Shown piece by piece: positions 55,046-64,000 of a DNA stretch of 64,000 nt. Below the pieces are notes generated by a model. The model was not told where the DNA came from. It made no database searches and worked only from the letters and a program-made list of their open reading frames with translations. How positions within the stretch are numbered: position 1 is the stretch's first letter; the number at the start of each line of letters is the position of its first letter. Source of the DNA: Prosthecobacter gellanilyticus (GTDB lineage Bacteria > Verrucomicrobiota > Verrucomicrobiia > Verrucomicrobiales > Verrucomicrobiaceae); NCBI RefSeq assembly GCF_007992435.1, contig NZ_BKAG01000016.1, positions 1 to 64,000 of the forward strand, given 5' to 3'. Position numbers and translations under genes: made by a program.

Positions 55046-55686
55046 TGATCCATCGGGCGCATCAGCACTCAATCACCGCAGGGGGAACACGCGTGTTCCC
55101 CCTGTTTGCTTTGGCCTGCTTGCTGGCCGCATGGATGCCGCAGCAGGCAGAGGCGCATGGCACGGAGTTCATCATGTCACGCATGCGTTTGGTGGAGGGT
55201 GGTAGCGTTGTCGAACTGAGGCTGGTGGTGGATTATTCGGGGAATCCGCTCATTGCCGATGAGGCCGCCGCGCATGAGGCGCTGCAAAAGGCGCTGCTCA
55301 TCAAGCATGGAGAGAAGACCACGCCGTATGCGGACCTCGCGCCGCTGGAGTTTCACGATGAAAGCACCTGGGCGGAGGCAGTGCCCCCTTCCCTTCTTCC
55401 GCCGCCGGATGGTCAGGAGCATAGTCTGCTCACTGGCATCTGGCGCTGGCAGCCTGACAGCCCTGAGATCGCCTTCACCGTGGCGAGAGGGAACAAGCAT
55501 GACGTGCTGATCTGGCAGCAACCTCCGGAGGGAAGCGTGACGTCCGTGATGTTGTTAGGCGGGGATGTGTCACCGGCGGTGGTGATCACGCGACATCAAT
55601 CATCATGGATGAAATGGGTGTGGATCGCGCTCCCTCCAGCAGTGCTGGGCCTGGCTGTTGTGTTTTGGAAACGCCGTGCAGCCTAG
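55042..55686 (+). CDS. Membrane-anchored extracytoplasmic protein coupled to the NHL protein
   Basis: 214 residues. A signal sequence (VFPLFALACLLAAWMPQQAEA) whose likely cleavage leaves His as the first mature residue, a beta-rich domain of about 140 residues (MSRMRLVEGGSVVELRLVVDYSG) and a C-terminal helix with a basic end (WIALPPAVLGLAVVFWKRRAA). ATG 55042 overlaps the previous stop (ATGA), so the pair is translationally coupled and probably acts together outside the cytoplasmic membrane. Family not recognised; a start one codon later is equally possible. Confidence 0.65.
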   Translation: MMIHRAHQHSITAGGTRVFPLFALACLLAAWMPQQAEAHGTEFIMSRMRLVEGGSVVELRLVVDYSGNPLIADEAAAHEALQKALLIKHGEKTTPYADLAPLEFHDESTWAEAVPPSLLPPPDGQEHSLLTGIWRWQPDSPEIAFTVARGNKHDVLIWQQPPEGSVTSVMLLGGDVSPAVVITRHQSSWMKWVWIALPPAVLGLAVVFWKRRAA

Positions 55687-55697
55687 ATTTACCTAAC

Positions 55698-56381
55698 CTA
55701 TTTTGCATTCTTCAACTTGGCCTTGTCCTTTGCCTTGGCCTCTTTGCCCAGCTTCCCAGACTTGTAGTCGTTGAAGCGCTGGATCTCCGACTCGGGGATG
55801 GGCATGAACTTCTTCATCAATTCCTCGAACTCGCGTGAGCTGAGACCGACCCATTCGGACGTGCTGTCCGGGTAGTTGATGAAGAAGTTTCCGCACTCGT
55901 AGCAGATGCTGGTTTCCACGATGAGGATGCCCTGGTCATAGACACGGATGCCATGGATGGGCATGTGACAGAGAGCACCGTAGGTGTTCTTTTCCACGCC
56001 CACCGTCTGCACCAGGGATGGCAGCAGAGTTTTAAACTCATCCGCGCTCAGCTCGCGGCGGTTCAGGATCTTCGTCTCGGTTTTGTAGGGCCGTATCAGA
56101 AAATGATTCTCGTCCGATGGATCGTTGAAGAAGGAGTCTGACTTCTTCCTGGAGGGCATAAAGTCGAGAAGGAAGACCTCACAACGGGTGCCGTGGTCTT
56201 TGATCGCCTCCCCCAGCGCGTTCCGATAGGTCGCCTCCTGCACCAGCGTGGCCTCATAAAACACCTTCTTCGCCCCCTCGAGCTTCTGCAACGCCGTCTG
56301 GGCCTGGGTAGTCACAGCCATCATCAGCAGGATCGCACCGGCAAGGAGATGTCTCGCGGCGGGAGAGGTTGGACGCGTCAT
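55698..56381 (-). CDS. Secreted protein with conserved Cys pair, unknown function
   Basis: 227 residues with a signal peptide (LLAGAILLMMAVTTQAQ). The middle has ALCHMPIHGIRVYDQGILI followed by ETSICYECGNFFINYP, a CxxC-type pattern (CYEC) that I have seen in unnamed secreted proteins of several phyla. The last 25 residues are Lys/Ala-rich. No function assigned; the CxxC could bind metal or be redox-active. Confidence 0.6.
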   Translation of the reverse strand: MTRPTSPAARHLLAGAILLMMAVTTQAQTALQKLEGAKKVFYEATLVQEATYRNALGEAIKDHGTRCEVFLLDFMPSRKKSDSFFNDPSDENHFLIRPYKTETKILNRRELSADEFKTLLPSLVQTVGVEKNTYGALCHMPIHGIRVYDQGILIVETSICYECGNFFINYPDSTSEWVGLSSREFEELMKKFMPIPESEIQRFNDYKSGKLGKEAKAKDKAKLKNAK

Positions 56382-56437
56382 GCCTGCGTTTTACCCAAAC
56401 GCAGGTTCCATGAGAAGCTCAAAGCATGGCGCTCACG

Positions 56438-58198
56438 CTACTCAAACAACTCCGGATACTTGGCCATGGCCATGGAGCGTGTCTTTTCATAGCCGTTGGT
56501 CATGCAGCCGTGGCACATCACTTCCTCAGCCATCGTGCGACAGTCGGCCAGGCTGAGTTTGCGAACGGCGTGCTTCACGCGGGAAACCTGGCCTGCGGTG
56601 ACACTAAGCTCATGGAGCCCAAGCCCCACCAGCAGCGGTGTCAGCTCGACATCCGAGGCCACCTCACCACAGATGCACACGCGGATGCCGGCCTTGTTCG
56701 CGGCTTCCACGGTCATGCGGATGAGGCGCAGCACGGCCGGATGCGTGGGCTGGTAAAGACCGGCCACGCGCTCGTTTAACCGATCCACCGCGATGGTGTA
56801 CTGGATCAGGTCATTGGTGCCAATGCTGAAGAAGTCCACCTCGGTCGCGATGAGGTCCGCTGACACAGCAGCGCTCGGAATCTCGATCATCGCGCCGATG
56901 GCGATGTCTTCGCCGATGGCGACACCTTCATGCATGAGCTCCTGCGCGCATTGGTCCAGCAAGGCACGGGCTTCACGCACCTCCTCCACACCGCTGACCA
57001 TGGGGAACATGATGCCGACTTTGCCATGCGCGGAGGCACGCAGGAGGGCACGAAGCTGGCGGCGGAAGAGATCACGACGGCCGAGCGAGGCACGGATGCC
57101 GCGCCAGCCGAGGAAGGGATTGGGCTCTTCCTCACTGGTCATACGGGGGTCCATCTTGTCACCCCCGAGATCCAGGGTGCGGAAGATGACCTCGCCCGGA
57201 GCCATGATCTTGGTGGCCCGCGTGTAGCAGTCAGCCAGCCAGTCTTCACTGGCATCTGGATCCTCGAGATGCAGGAACTCCGTTCGGAAAAGGCCTACAT
57301 GCTCCGCACCGCTGTCACGGACGACGGCCATTTCCTCGATGAACTCAGCATTGGCACTCACCTTGACCAGGCAGCCATCTCCCGTGATGGAGGGCTGGTG
57401 CCTTGTCACATGAAGGGCGTCTTCACGCGCATCCGCCTGGGCTTCGCGGCTGCGATACTTCGCCAGTGTCTCGGCGGACGGACGACGGATCAGCAGACCT
57501 TCGTCACCATCCAGCAGCACAGGATCACCGGAGTGCAGGTCGTCACAAATGTTATGCAGACGCACCACGGCCGGCAGGCTCAGCGAGCGGGCGATGATGG
57601 CCGCGTGGGCATTGGCGCTGCCCATCTCGATGGCAAAGCCGAGCACCTTGCTGCGATCGAGCTGCACGGTGTCTGAAGGTGTGAGGTCATGCGCCACGAT
57701 GATGACCGGGTCATCAAACATGGGATGATCCAGCATCTCACCGCGCAGGTGGCGCATCACACGATGGGTCACATCCTTGATGTCCAGATAGCGCTCGCGC
57801 AGATAGGAGTCTGAAAGGCCGCGCAGGGCATCCATGTGCTTGCACATGAGACGGTAGTAAACGGCATCCACGCAGATGAGCAGGTCACGCACGGTGCGCT
57901 CCACCTGCTTGCGGATGGAGTTGTCATTCAGGATCAGCAGATGCGCTTCAAAGATCTCCGCCTCGCCACTGCCCTGCTCATTGATCATGGCCGCCTGCAG
58001 CGCCTCGATCTCGGTCTGCGTGACCTCCAAAGCTTTCCTCCACCGCGCCAGGTCCGCCTCCACCTGATCGGGCTCGATCGGAGTGGCGTCCGGCTCGTCG
58101 AAATGGTCCTTCAGCACGTGCACGATGGCATGCGCCACCCCTGGAGACACAGCGAGGCCTTTCCAGATTTGTTCAGCAGCAGAGGGCAATTCGGACAT
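56438..58198 (-). CDS. ptsI: Phosphoenolpyruvate-protein phosphotransferase (enzyme I-like)
   Basis: 586 residues. N-terminal HPr-binding and phosphohistidine domains, then the PEP-binding barrel with VGLFRTEFLHLE, RTLDLGGDKMDP, NPFLGWRGIRASL, MFPMVSGVEEVREA, FFSIGTNDLIQYT and the catalytic CGEVASD. The active-site His is His198, but its setting is MGSANAHAAIIARS rather than the usual GGxTSHxAI, so the swivelling loop is altered. Enzyme I starts the PTS by taking phosphate from PEP; no HPr or EII genes are in the window, which suggests a regulatory PTS. Confidence 0.9.
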   Translation of the reverse strand: MSELPSAAEQIWKGLAVSPGVAHAIVHVLKDHFDEPDATPIEPDQVEADLARWRKALEVTQTEIEALQAAMINEQGSGEAEIFEAHLLILNDNSIRKQVERTVRDLLICVDAVYYRLMCKHMDALRGLSDSYLRERYLDIKDVTHRVMRHLRGEMLDHPMFDDPVIIVAHDLTPSDTVQLDRSKVLGFAIEMGSANAHAAIIARSLSLPAVVRLHNICDDLHSGDPVLLDGDEGLLIRRPSAETLAKYRSREAQADAREDALHVTRHQPSITGDGCLVKVSANAEFIEEMAVVRDSGAEHVGLFRTEFLHLEDPDASEDWLADCYTRATKIMAPGEVIFRTLDLGGDKMDPRMTSEEEPNPFLGWRGIRASLGRRDLFRRQLRALLRASAHGKVGIMFPMVSGVEEVREARALLDQCAQELMHEGVAIGEDIAIGAMIEIPSAAVSADLIATEVDFFSIGTNDLIQYTIAVDRLNERVAGLYQPTHPAVLRLIRMTVEAANKAGIRVCICGEVASDVELTPLLVGLGLHELSVTAGQVSRVKHAVRKLSLADCRTMAEEVMCHGCMTNGYEKTRSMAMAKYPELFE

Positions 58199-58448
58199 TC
58201 AAGAGAGATGATGGAAAGTGGAGGGGCGATTAGCAATCAGGAAACCCGCAGGCTCTTACGAAAACAGAGCGGTTCCGGTCTCTTTGAATACCGAAGTTCG
58301 CCCATCTTGTGAGGCTCGAAATGGTCGCAGCGGCGAAAAACCTGCCCCATCTGCCCTCGGAGAACCCAGATGGGGTGAGACAACCCTTGCACCCGGCCCC
58401 TTTCTTGCTCCCCTCAGCGGCCCGAACCCCTAACACACTCACTACCAG

Positions 58449-59480
58449 ATGCCCGTCGCCACCCCCGCCCAGTATCGTGCCATGCTTGATGCCGCCCAGA
58501 AAGGTGGCTATGCCTACCCGGCCATCAACGTCACCTCCCTGCCCACGATCAACGGCGCGCTGAAGGCTTTCGCGGAGTCCAAGAGCGACGGCATCATCCA
58601 GGTGTCCACCGGTGGTGGTGAGTTCGCCTCCGGCACTGCCGTCAAGGACATGGCCCTGGGTGCCATCGTGCTGGCGGAAGCCGTGCACATCCTCGCGGCC
58701 AAGTATGACGTCCTCGTGGCCCTGCACACGGACCACTGTCATCCGAAGAACGTGGAGAAGTTCCTGAAGCCTCTCCTCGCTGCCACCAAAGCCCGCCGTG
58801 AAGCTGGCAAGGGCAACCTCTTCAACAGCCACATGTTCGACGGCTCCGAGCTGAGCCTGGAAGACAACATCAAGACCTCCACCGAGCTCCTCAAGGAGTG
58901 CGCAGCCCTGGACATCATCCTCGAAGTCGAAGCCGGCGTCGTGGGCGGTGAGGAAGACGGTCACGACACTTCTGGTGTGTCCAACGACAAGCTCTACACC
59001 ACGCCTGAAGACATGCTCGCCGTGTATGAGGCCCTGAACGGCCTTGGCCGCTACATGTTCGCCGCCACCTTTGGCAACGTCCACGGCAGCTACAAGCCCG
59101 GCGCGGTGAAGCTGAAGCCCACCATCCTCAAAGATGGCCAGGCCGCCGTCACCGCCAAGTATGGCGCGGCTGCTGAGATGGACCTCGTCTTCCACGGCGG
59201 TTCTGGCACCCCTCTCGAAGAGATCCGCGAGACCCTGGACTACGGCGTCGTGAAGATGAACATCGACACCGACACCCAGTATGCCTTCACCCGTCCGCTG
59301 GTGGATCACATGTTCAAGAATTACGCTGGCGTCCTCAAGATCGACGGCGAGATCGGCGACAAGAAAGCCTACGATCCACGCAGCTACCTGAAGAAGGGTG
59401 AGCAGGGCCTGTGCGACCGCATGAAGGAAGCCTGTGATGACCTCCGCAGCACCGGCCAGACCATCTTCGGCAAGGTCTGA
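58449..59480 (+). CDS. fbaA: Class II fructose-bisphosphate aldolase
   Basis: 343 residues. YAYPAINVTSLPTINGAL, LHTDHCHPKNVEKF (catalytic Asp and first zinc His), ILEVEAGVVGGEEDG, TFGNVHGSYKPG and VFHGGSGTP (further zinc His) and the phosphate loop KMNIDTDTQYAFTRPL identify the class IIa long type. It interconverts fructose-1,6-bisphosphate and the triose phosphates. Single gene with its own terminator. Confidence 0.96.
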   Translation: MPVATPAQYRAMLDAAQKGGYAYPAINVTSLPTINGALKAFAESKSDGIIQVSTGGGEFASGTAVKDMALGAIVLAEAVHILAAKYDVLVALHTDHCHPKNVEKFLKPLLAATKARREAGKGNLFNSHMFDGSELSLEDNIKTSTELLKECAALDIILEVEAGVVGGEEDGHDTSGVSNDKLYTTPEDMLAVYEALNGLGRYMFAATFGNVHGSYKPGAVKLKPTILKDGQAAVTAKYGAAAEMDLVFHGGSGTPLEEIRETLDYGVVKMNIDTDTQYAFTRPLVDHMFKNYAGVLKIDGEIGDKKAYDPRSYLKKGEQGLCDRMKEACDDLRSTGQTIFGKV

Positions 59481-59504
59481 TCTTATTTCACTCTAAGTGA
59501 TCAA

Positions 59505-59540
59505 AGCCCATGCGTTGAAAAGCGCATGGGCTTCTTTTTG
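59505..59540 (+). terminator. Rho-independent terminator of fbaA
   Basis: Perfect 10-base stem AGCCCATGCG (59505-59514) and CGCATGGGCT (59523-59532) with an eight-base loop, followed by TCTTTTTG. It starts 25 bases after the fbaA stop and is the clearest intrinsic terminator in the window. Confidence 0.9.
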
Positions 59541-59618
59541 GGGTATTGCGAACCGGAGGCTCGTCAATCCACCAACACCCGAGGCACCTCCCCACCTCCA
59601 GACCTCCTGTTAAAAAAC

Positions 59619-60368
59619 TCAGGGCTCCAGGACGATTCGAAAACCCGCGCTGTCGATCCGGCAGCCGGGTGGATCCGGACCGCCATAGCTGGCCCAGATC
59701 CTCTCCGGATTCCCCGTGCGCCATGAGGCACCGCGCAGGACCTTGAGCGTGTTCTTCGGCGGATCATACCAGTCCACGCACCACTCCCAGACATTGCCGG
59801 AGAGATCGCAGAGGCCATTCGCATCTGCCTTGAAGGAACCGACTGGCGCCGTCGCAGCATAACCATCATTGCAATCACTGATCCAGCGGGCTTCATAGCC
59901 CTCGCCGAACTCGCTTTTGCCAAACGCGGTGTCACAAAGATTGGCATCACCCGCCGCGAGAGGTCTTTTCCCAAAGGGATGACGCCCCGGCAGCTGCGGC
60001 TGCACCTTCGGTGACACACCGCGAGGCTCCAGGTGCCGCACACCTGCCAGCGTGCTCCATTCCGCATCCGTGGGCAGGCGGTAGCGGCGGCCCTCACGAG
60101 CACTAAGCCACTCACAAAAAGCCTGCGCATCCCGCCAGCTCACATTCACAGCCGGATGAGTGTCGGTTTGATGGAAACCCGTCCGCGGCCATTCACGCCT
60201 GGTCTCACGAACAAAGACCCGGTAATCACGAACGCGTGTCTCATGACGGCAGACCTGCAGATTCGCTGCCGGAACATGCACCAGCTCCATGCCGAGACTG
60301 TTGTGCAACGCTGCCTGCCGGGAAGACGCACAGCTAACCAAAAAGAGGACAAGAAGCAGCCGCCACAT
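59619..60368 (-). CDS. SUMF1/FGE-sulfatase-domain lipoprotein
   Basis: 249 residues. MWRLLLVLFLVSCASS is a lipoprotein signal with lipid Cys at about residue 13. The C-type lectin-like FGE domain follows: HPAVNVSWRDAQAFCEWLSAREGRRYRLPTDAEW in part, GLCDLSGNVWEWCVDWY and VLRGASWR. The catalytic Cys pair of true formylglycine-generating enzymes is not clearly kept, so it is more likely a binding or structural member, common in PVC genomes. It starts next to the stop of the Ig-repeat gene and should be co-transcribed. Confidence 0.85.
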   Translation of the reverse strand: MWRLLLVLFLVSCASSRQAALHNSLGMELVHVPAANLQVCRHETRVRDYRVFVRETRREWPRTGFHQTDTHPAVNVSWRDAQAFCEWLSAREGRRYRLPTDAEWSTLAGVRHLEPRGVSPKVQPQLPGRHPFGKRPLAAGDANLCDTAFGKSEFGEGYEARWISDCNDGYAATAPVGSFKADANGLCDLSGNVWEWCVDWYDPPKNTLKVLRGASWRTGNPERIWASYGGPDPPGCRIDSAGFRIVLEP

Positions 60369-60371
60369 CAC

Positions 60372-63212
60372 TCAGTCCGACTGCGCCTCCCAGGTCACCT
60401 GCCCTGATTTAATGGGGGTGTTGGCCGGTGTTTCCCCCGGTGCGTCAGGACGCTCCGGCAGCAGATAATAGCCAAACCCCTTGGAGAGACGCTGCACAAA
60501 CACGCCCATGAACGTCGCCGGACGCGGCGCGCTGCCGACCGGGTCAATGACACTGAATGACCCCGCAAACAGCCCGTTCGCGGGAGTCAGCGAAGTCACC
60601 TTCACCTGGTTCGGATTCAGATTCACACTGGTGGCGATCTGCGCTTTGTTCGCGGTGGTCAGCGTGAGTGCCTGCTGAAAATAGAAGGCGGGAATAAGGC
60701 CATCGAAAAAAGAAAGGACACAGGCAGGTGGCAGCCCAATGACGATATGATCCTTCACCGGAGCCGTGTAGACCCCGCCGACGACTGTCAGCTCATGCCG
60801 CTCGAAACCATCCTTGTAAATGCGTGAGGTGCTGCTCGGCAGGTATTTTTTGATCCAGAAAACGTAGCCATCCAGGTGGTTTCCTGCGATCTGGCTCGAG
60901 CCCTGCACACAGCCGGTATTGCCATACAGCAGCAGGCGCAGAGGCACCCGCCCGCCGTAAGCATAGTGACCGCCAGCCGTGACAGTCGTTCCATCCGCCA
61001 GCCTTCCGCCCCAGGTCGCCATGCCTGTTTTCGTCACCGACAGCGTGAGGAAACCATGCCCCTGCGGATAGCCGGACGAACCCCTCGGGTCATTGGTGTA
61101 TCCCCCCGTGATCTCCAGCTCGGCTGTGTAAGCGGTCGTTGCGGCAAAGCCGGGCACCGCATCCGGCCAGGCGTCAAAGTTGAAAGCATTGACGATGCTG
61201 TCGTTGTCGAGATTTCCATACATTCCTCCATCCGTGACATCCATCCAGAAGCTGAGAGTGAGCCCGGCGGATTTGATGAGGATCGTCCCTGTGGGATCGC
61301 CCGTCATGGGCACCTCCAGCACACCGCCGCTGAAGGGATGCGACTTCGTGCCCAGAGTCAGGCTGCCGCTGAAGACTCCGCCGCTGGTCGTGGTCACGAC
61401 GAGCTTGCCGCCGAGATTGCCATTGATGCCAGGATCCATGCCGATGATGCCAACGAAGTTTCCCAGCGCCTTGGGCGGCAGCGGCAGGATCTCCATCTTC
61501 ACCTTCACCATCGGCGAACCAAATTTGTTGGTGACTTTGATGGTGAACTCGAAGGGTTTGCCTGGCGGTGAAGCCTTGGTGGGCTTGCCCGTGATGATGC
61601 CCGTGAGTGGATTCATCTTCAAACCAGCGGGCAAGGGCGTCGCGGTATAAATGGTGGGCAGGTGGTCCTCACCCTCCAGGATCGGAATCGGATCACCTGT
61701 GTAGGTACCGCCGACAATTCCGCCCCGCAGCAGGGTGCCTTCGGCAAGCTGGATCTGCGGCCCGGCATTGTACACACGCACGCGTTTCGCACTGGTGGGC
61801 AGCGTGCGGTTGCCCAGCCGAACCACACAGCAATACTCGCCGCGATCTCCAATCATCGCGCCCTTGATCGTCAGCGTGGCCGTTTTTGTGCCCTTGATGC
61901 TGCGCAGAGCGGAAACACTCTCATCCTGGATGTCTTCGCCCGCCTTCTGCCACTGGTACAGCAGTCCCGCGCCTGCGGTCACAGCCTTCAGAGTCACTGT
62001 GTCTCCCTGCGCGGCGATGACGTCCGGTGATGGAGCGGTATCCACCACGGCCAATCTGGCTCCAGCACTGATGACCGAGCCAACACCATTCTTCACAAGC
62101 ACGCTGTAGGTGCCGGCTAGCGCCAGCGTGGCATCAAAGCCATAGCTGTTTGAGTTCGGTGCCGTTTTGATTTTCACACCGTCCTTCCGCCACTCGAAAA
62201 GCAAGGTGGGTGCGCCAGCGGCAGGAGCGTAGAAGCCGGCATTGTCACCCGCCGCCACCAGCACGGAGACAGGCTGTGGATCGATCAATGGCAGGCCCGT
62301 GACATTAGCCGCCAGCACCGTGAGAGCCACTGCATCACTGGTCGTGCTGCCCAGCCCGTTGCTCACGACCACATTGTAAGTCGCTGCGTCGGCCTTTTGC
62401 GCGGAGGCGATGGTGAAGCTGGGGGTGGTCGCTCCCACAATCGGTTTGGTTCCCTTTCGCCATTGATAGGTCAGTGCATGGGCCCCAGTGGCACTCACAC
62501 TGAAGGTCGCCGAAGCGCCGACAGCGACGGTGCGCGGTGCTGGCTGAGTCACAATGGCAGGCGCGCCACCAAACACCTGCACCAGGACCGGTCCCCCAAT
62601 GGCATCACCGACGAGGTTCGTGACCACGACATCATAGTACCCCGTGTCCGTGGTCTGAACATTGGTTCGCGTGAGCGTGGTCTCCGTGGCGGACTCGATC
62701 GGCACCAAGTTCCGCCGCCACTGGCAGGTGAAAAGCGAAGAGGATGAAACCTCGATCGAGAGCGAGAAACTGCCTCCGGCGCTCGCGGTGACATTCTCCG
62801 GACCCGAGGTGATTTCCGGAAAGTTACGATCGATGGTCACATGACTGCCATTCGTGGTGGTTGATACCGGCGATCCAGGGTCACCTTCCAGATTGCTGTA
62901 GCTGATGACAAAGCTGACGGGACCTGAGGGATCCTCCTCACTCACAGGAATGGTGGCCGTCCACTGCAGGCCGGAGCCATTGGTGTTCGCCGACTTGCCG
63001 AGAATCAGCACGTCCGGTGTCTGCAGCAGCTGATCCGCTGTGAACGTGAGAGCGATGGTGTCTCCCGTCGTCGCATACAGTCCGTTTCCACGAGAGGAAG
63101 CGATGCTGACCGAGGTGAGCTGCGGCGGAACGACGACCTGTGCCGAAACATTCACTCCTGGCAGCAGGAGCAGCCAGAGCAGCGACACGAAGTGAAAAAG
63201 GCGGCAGGCCAT
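60372..63212 (-). CDS. Giant secreted protein with Ig-like repeats
   Basis: 946 residues with a signal peptide (MACRLFHFVSLLWLLLLPGVNVSAQ). Four Ig-like repeats cover about residues 130-500; each has a core such as YQWRKGTKPIVGATTPSFTI followed by ADAATYNVVVSNGLGS. A putative-Ig/cadherin-like segment (GLKMNPLTGIITGKPTKA) and a C-terminal beta domain (GNFVGIIGMDPGINGNLGGK, VFSGSLTLG, ATFMGVFVQ) follow, both typical of verrucomicrobial extracellular proteins. Likely adhesion or matrix. Start chosen for the signal peptide; the longer frame runs into the upstream gap. Confidence 0.82.
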   Translation of the reverse strand: MACRLFHFVSLLWLLLLPGVNVSAQVVVPPQLTSVSIASSRGNGLYATTGDTIALTFTADQLLQTPDVLILGKSANTNGSGLQWTATIPVSEEDPSGPVSFVISYSNLEGDPGSPVSTTTNGSHVTIDRNFPEITSGPENVTASAGGSFSLSIEVSSSSLFTCQWRRNLVPIESATETTLTRTNVQTTDTGYYDVVVTNLVGDAIGGPVLVQVFGGAPAIVTQPAPRTVAVGASATFSVSATGAHALTYQWRKGTKPIVGATTPSFTIASAQKADAATYNVVVSNGLGSTTSDAVALTVLAANVTGLPLIDPQPVSVLVAAGDNAGFYAPAAGAPTLLFEWRKDGVKIKTAPNSNSYGFDATLALAGTYSVLVKNGVGSVISAGARLAVVDTAPSPDVIAAQGDTVTLKAVTAGAGLLYQWQKAGEDIQDESVSALRSIKGTKTATLTIKGAMIGDRGEYCCVVRLGNRTLPTSAKRVRVYNAGPQIQLAEGTLLRGGIVGGTYTGDPIPILEGEDHLPTIYTATPLPAGLKMNPLTGIITGKPTKASPPGKPFEFTIKVTNKFGSPMVKVKMEILPLPPKALGNFVGIIGMDPGINGNLGGKLVVTTTSGGVFSGSLTLGTKSHPFSGGVLEVPMTGDPTGTILIKSAGLTLSFWMDVTDGGMYGNLDNDSIVNAFNFDAWPDAVPGFAATTAYTAELEITGGYTNDPRGSSGYPQGHGFLTLSVTKTGMATWGGRLADGTTVTAGGHYAYGGRVPLRLLLYGNTGCVQGSSQIAGNHLDGYVFWIKKYLPSSTSRIYKDGFERHELTVVGGVYTAPVKDHIVIGLPPACVLSFFDGLIPAFYFQQALTLTTANKAQIATSVNLNPNQVKVTSLTPANGLFAGSFSVIDPVGSAPRPATFMGVFVQRLSKGFGYYLLPERPDAPGETPANTPIKSGQVTWEAQSD

Positions 63213-63309
63213 AAAATCGTGGCCCGAGTGTCTCCGGTTCTGTTTCGCGGAGCAATGCTCATTTTTGATGCCGTGGGTGTGGGCGTGTAAATGTTGCGTC
63301 AGGGCCAGT

Positions 63310-64000
63310 CTACCGTCCGGTGATCTTGGCGAGCAGGTCGGCAGCTTCCTGCGGAGTGATGACACTCTCCAGTCCTTCCGGCATGAGGGAGGTGGTGAGG
63401 GTTTTCATCTCGCGGATGGAGGCGCGGGGTATGGGCATGTCCACGCCGCCGGGGAGACGCAGGCTGATGCTGGCGGGTGTCTCGGCACTGATGAGGCCTG
63501 CGATGGTGGTGCCATCGGTGCGGGTGATCTGCGTGGCGGCATTGCGCGTCTCGACCGCGCGGTTCGGATCAAAGATGGCTTCGAGAATCTGATCCGCGGG
63601 CTTGGCGGCGATGGTGGCGAGGTCGGGTCCGACTTCGACGCCTTGCCCACCGAGCTTGTGGCAGGCCATGCAGGCTTTCGCGAAGACGGCTTGGCCTCTA
63701 CTGGCATCACCACGCAGGGCGCTGACCTCACTGACATAGCGCTTCACGATTTTCTGGCGATCGGCGTTCGTGTTGGTGATCATGGGCACGGTTGCGACGG
63801 GCTTTTGATCCGTCTTTTTCGGGAACCACGACTCCAGTTCCTTTGGATCAATGTCATTACTGCCTGCGGCGACCAACGATGCGCCGCGCACCTGTGGGAA
63901 GCTGGACTTCATGAGTGAGATCAAAGCAGGACGTTGAGCTTCATCGAGCAAGGATGCGGTCCATGCGGCTTGCAGACGCACATTGAGAGAAGCTTTTACA
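63310..64000 (-). CDS. Haem-binding PVC dehydrogenase C-terminus, truncated at the window edge
   Basis: The last 230 residues of a protein whose 5' part lies beyond the window; the frame is open to the edge. It has HEAT-like helices, then RGQAVFAKACMACHKLGGQGVEVGPDL with the CxxCH haem site and the family tail SLMPEGLESVITPQEAADLLAKITGR. It is the same group as the protein at 35650-38550 but is clearly a different paralogue. An in-frame GTG at 63981 exists but is not the true start. Confidence 0.88.
   Translation of the reverse strand, partial: VKASLNVRLQAAWTASLLDEAQRPALISLMKSSFPQVRGASLVAAGSNDIDPKELESWFPKKTDQKPVATVPMITNTNADRQKIVKRYVSEVSALRGDASRGQAVFAKACMACHKLGGQGVEVGPDLATIAAKPADQILEAIFDPNRAVETRNAATQITRTDGTTIAGLISAETPASISLRLPGGVDMPIPRASIREMKTLTTSLMPEGLESVITPQEAADLLAKITGR

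Overview
The window reads as chromosomal DNA of a GC-rich member of the Verrucomicrobiota, most like the Prosthecobacter/Verrucomicrobium group. The grounds are: two PVC-type dehydrogenase/haem-binding (CxxCH) secreted proteins (35650-38550 and the partial one at 63310-64000), a PEP-CTERM-like surface protein, DUF5069, a verrucomicrobial-style integrase remnant, a large Ig-like secreted protein, and many signal peptides. Genus is an inference, not shown directly. No rRNA, CRISPR array or complete mobile element was seen.

Layout. 1-5 kb: small membrane proteins, a secreted PQQ-type sugar dehydrogenase, and the pgpH-like/ybeY pair. 5-11 kb: one 1,805-residue secreted polypeptide carrying a multicopper oxidase, a CxxC thioredoxin-like domain, a tyrosinase and a helical-repeat tail, followed by a small conserved protein. 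11-14.5 kb: a PfpI/isonitrile hydratase-like protein and a divergent EamA exporter/MocR regulator pair with a palindrome at the regulator start. 14.4-18.2 kb: a CAU tRNA (probably Ile2), a broken integrase N-terminus and a compositionally distinct secreted repeat protein; this looks like an old tRNA-linked insertion. 18.2-30.5 kb: housekeeping genes purD, sufS-sufU, a Ser/Thr kinase, cimA, DUF1992/DUF5069, moaC, a uxaA-like dehydratase and recD2, with a palindromic repeat that supplies the stop codon of moaC. 30.5-35.6 kb: an argB-argD-argF operon and rarA. 35.6-46.3 kb: a PVC haem-binding protein, secreted and membrane proteins of unknown role, a TauE/SafE permease, an L,D-transpeptidase, a U32 protease-family protein, DUF2200 and a small HExxH membrane protein. 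46.3-54 kb: a polyprenyl synthase, an ADP-ribosylglycohydrolase-family protein, a PEP-CTERM-like protein, hisF, DUF502 and a two-component system. 54-64 kb: an NHL propeller protein coupled to a membrane-anchored protein, an enzyme I-like PEP phosphotransferase, fbaA with a clear terminator, a SUMF1-type lipoprotein, an Ig-repeat giant and a truncated haem-binding protein.

The most unusual items are the copper-oxidase/tyrosinase fusion, the integrase scar beside the tRNA, three different families of palindromic intergenic repeats that abut gene ends, and a short word (GTTAGG/CCTAAC, notably TTGTTAGG) that recurs in several reading frames at the cost of rare codons. Start codons were often moved inward from the longest open frame to fit a signal peptide, a coupled overlap or a family N-terminus; Shine-Dalgarno sequences are generally weak, so many starts remain uncertain by a few codons.
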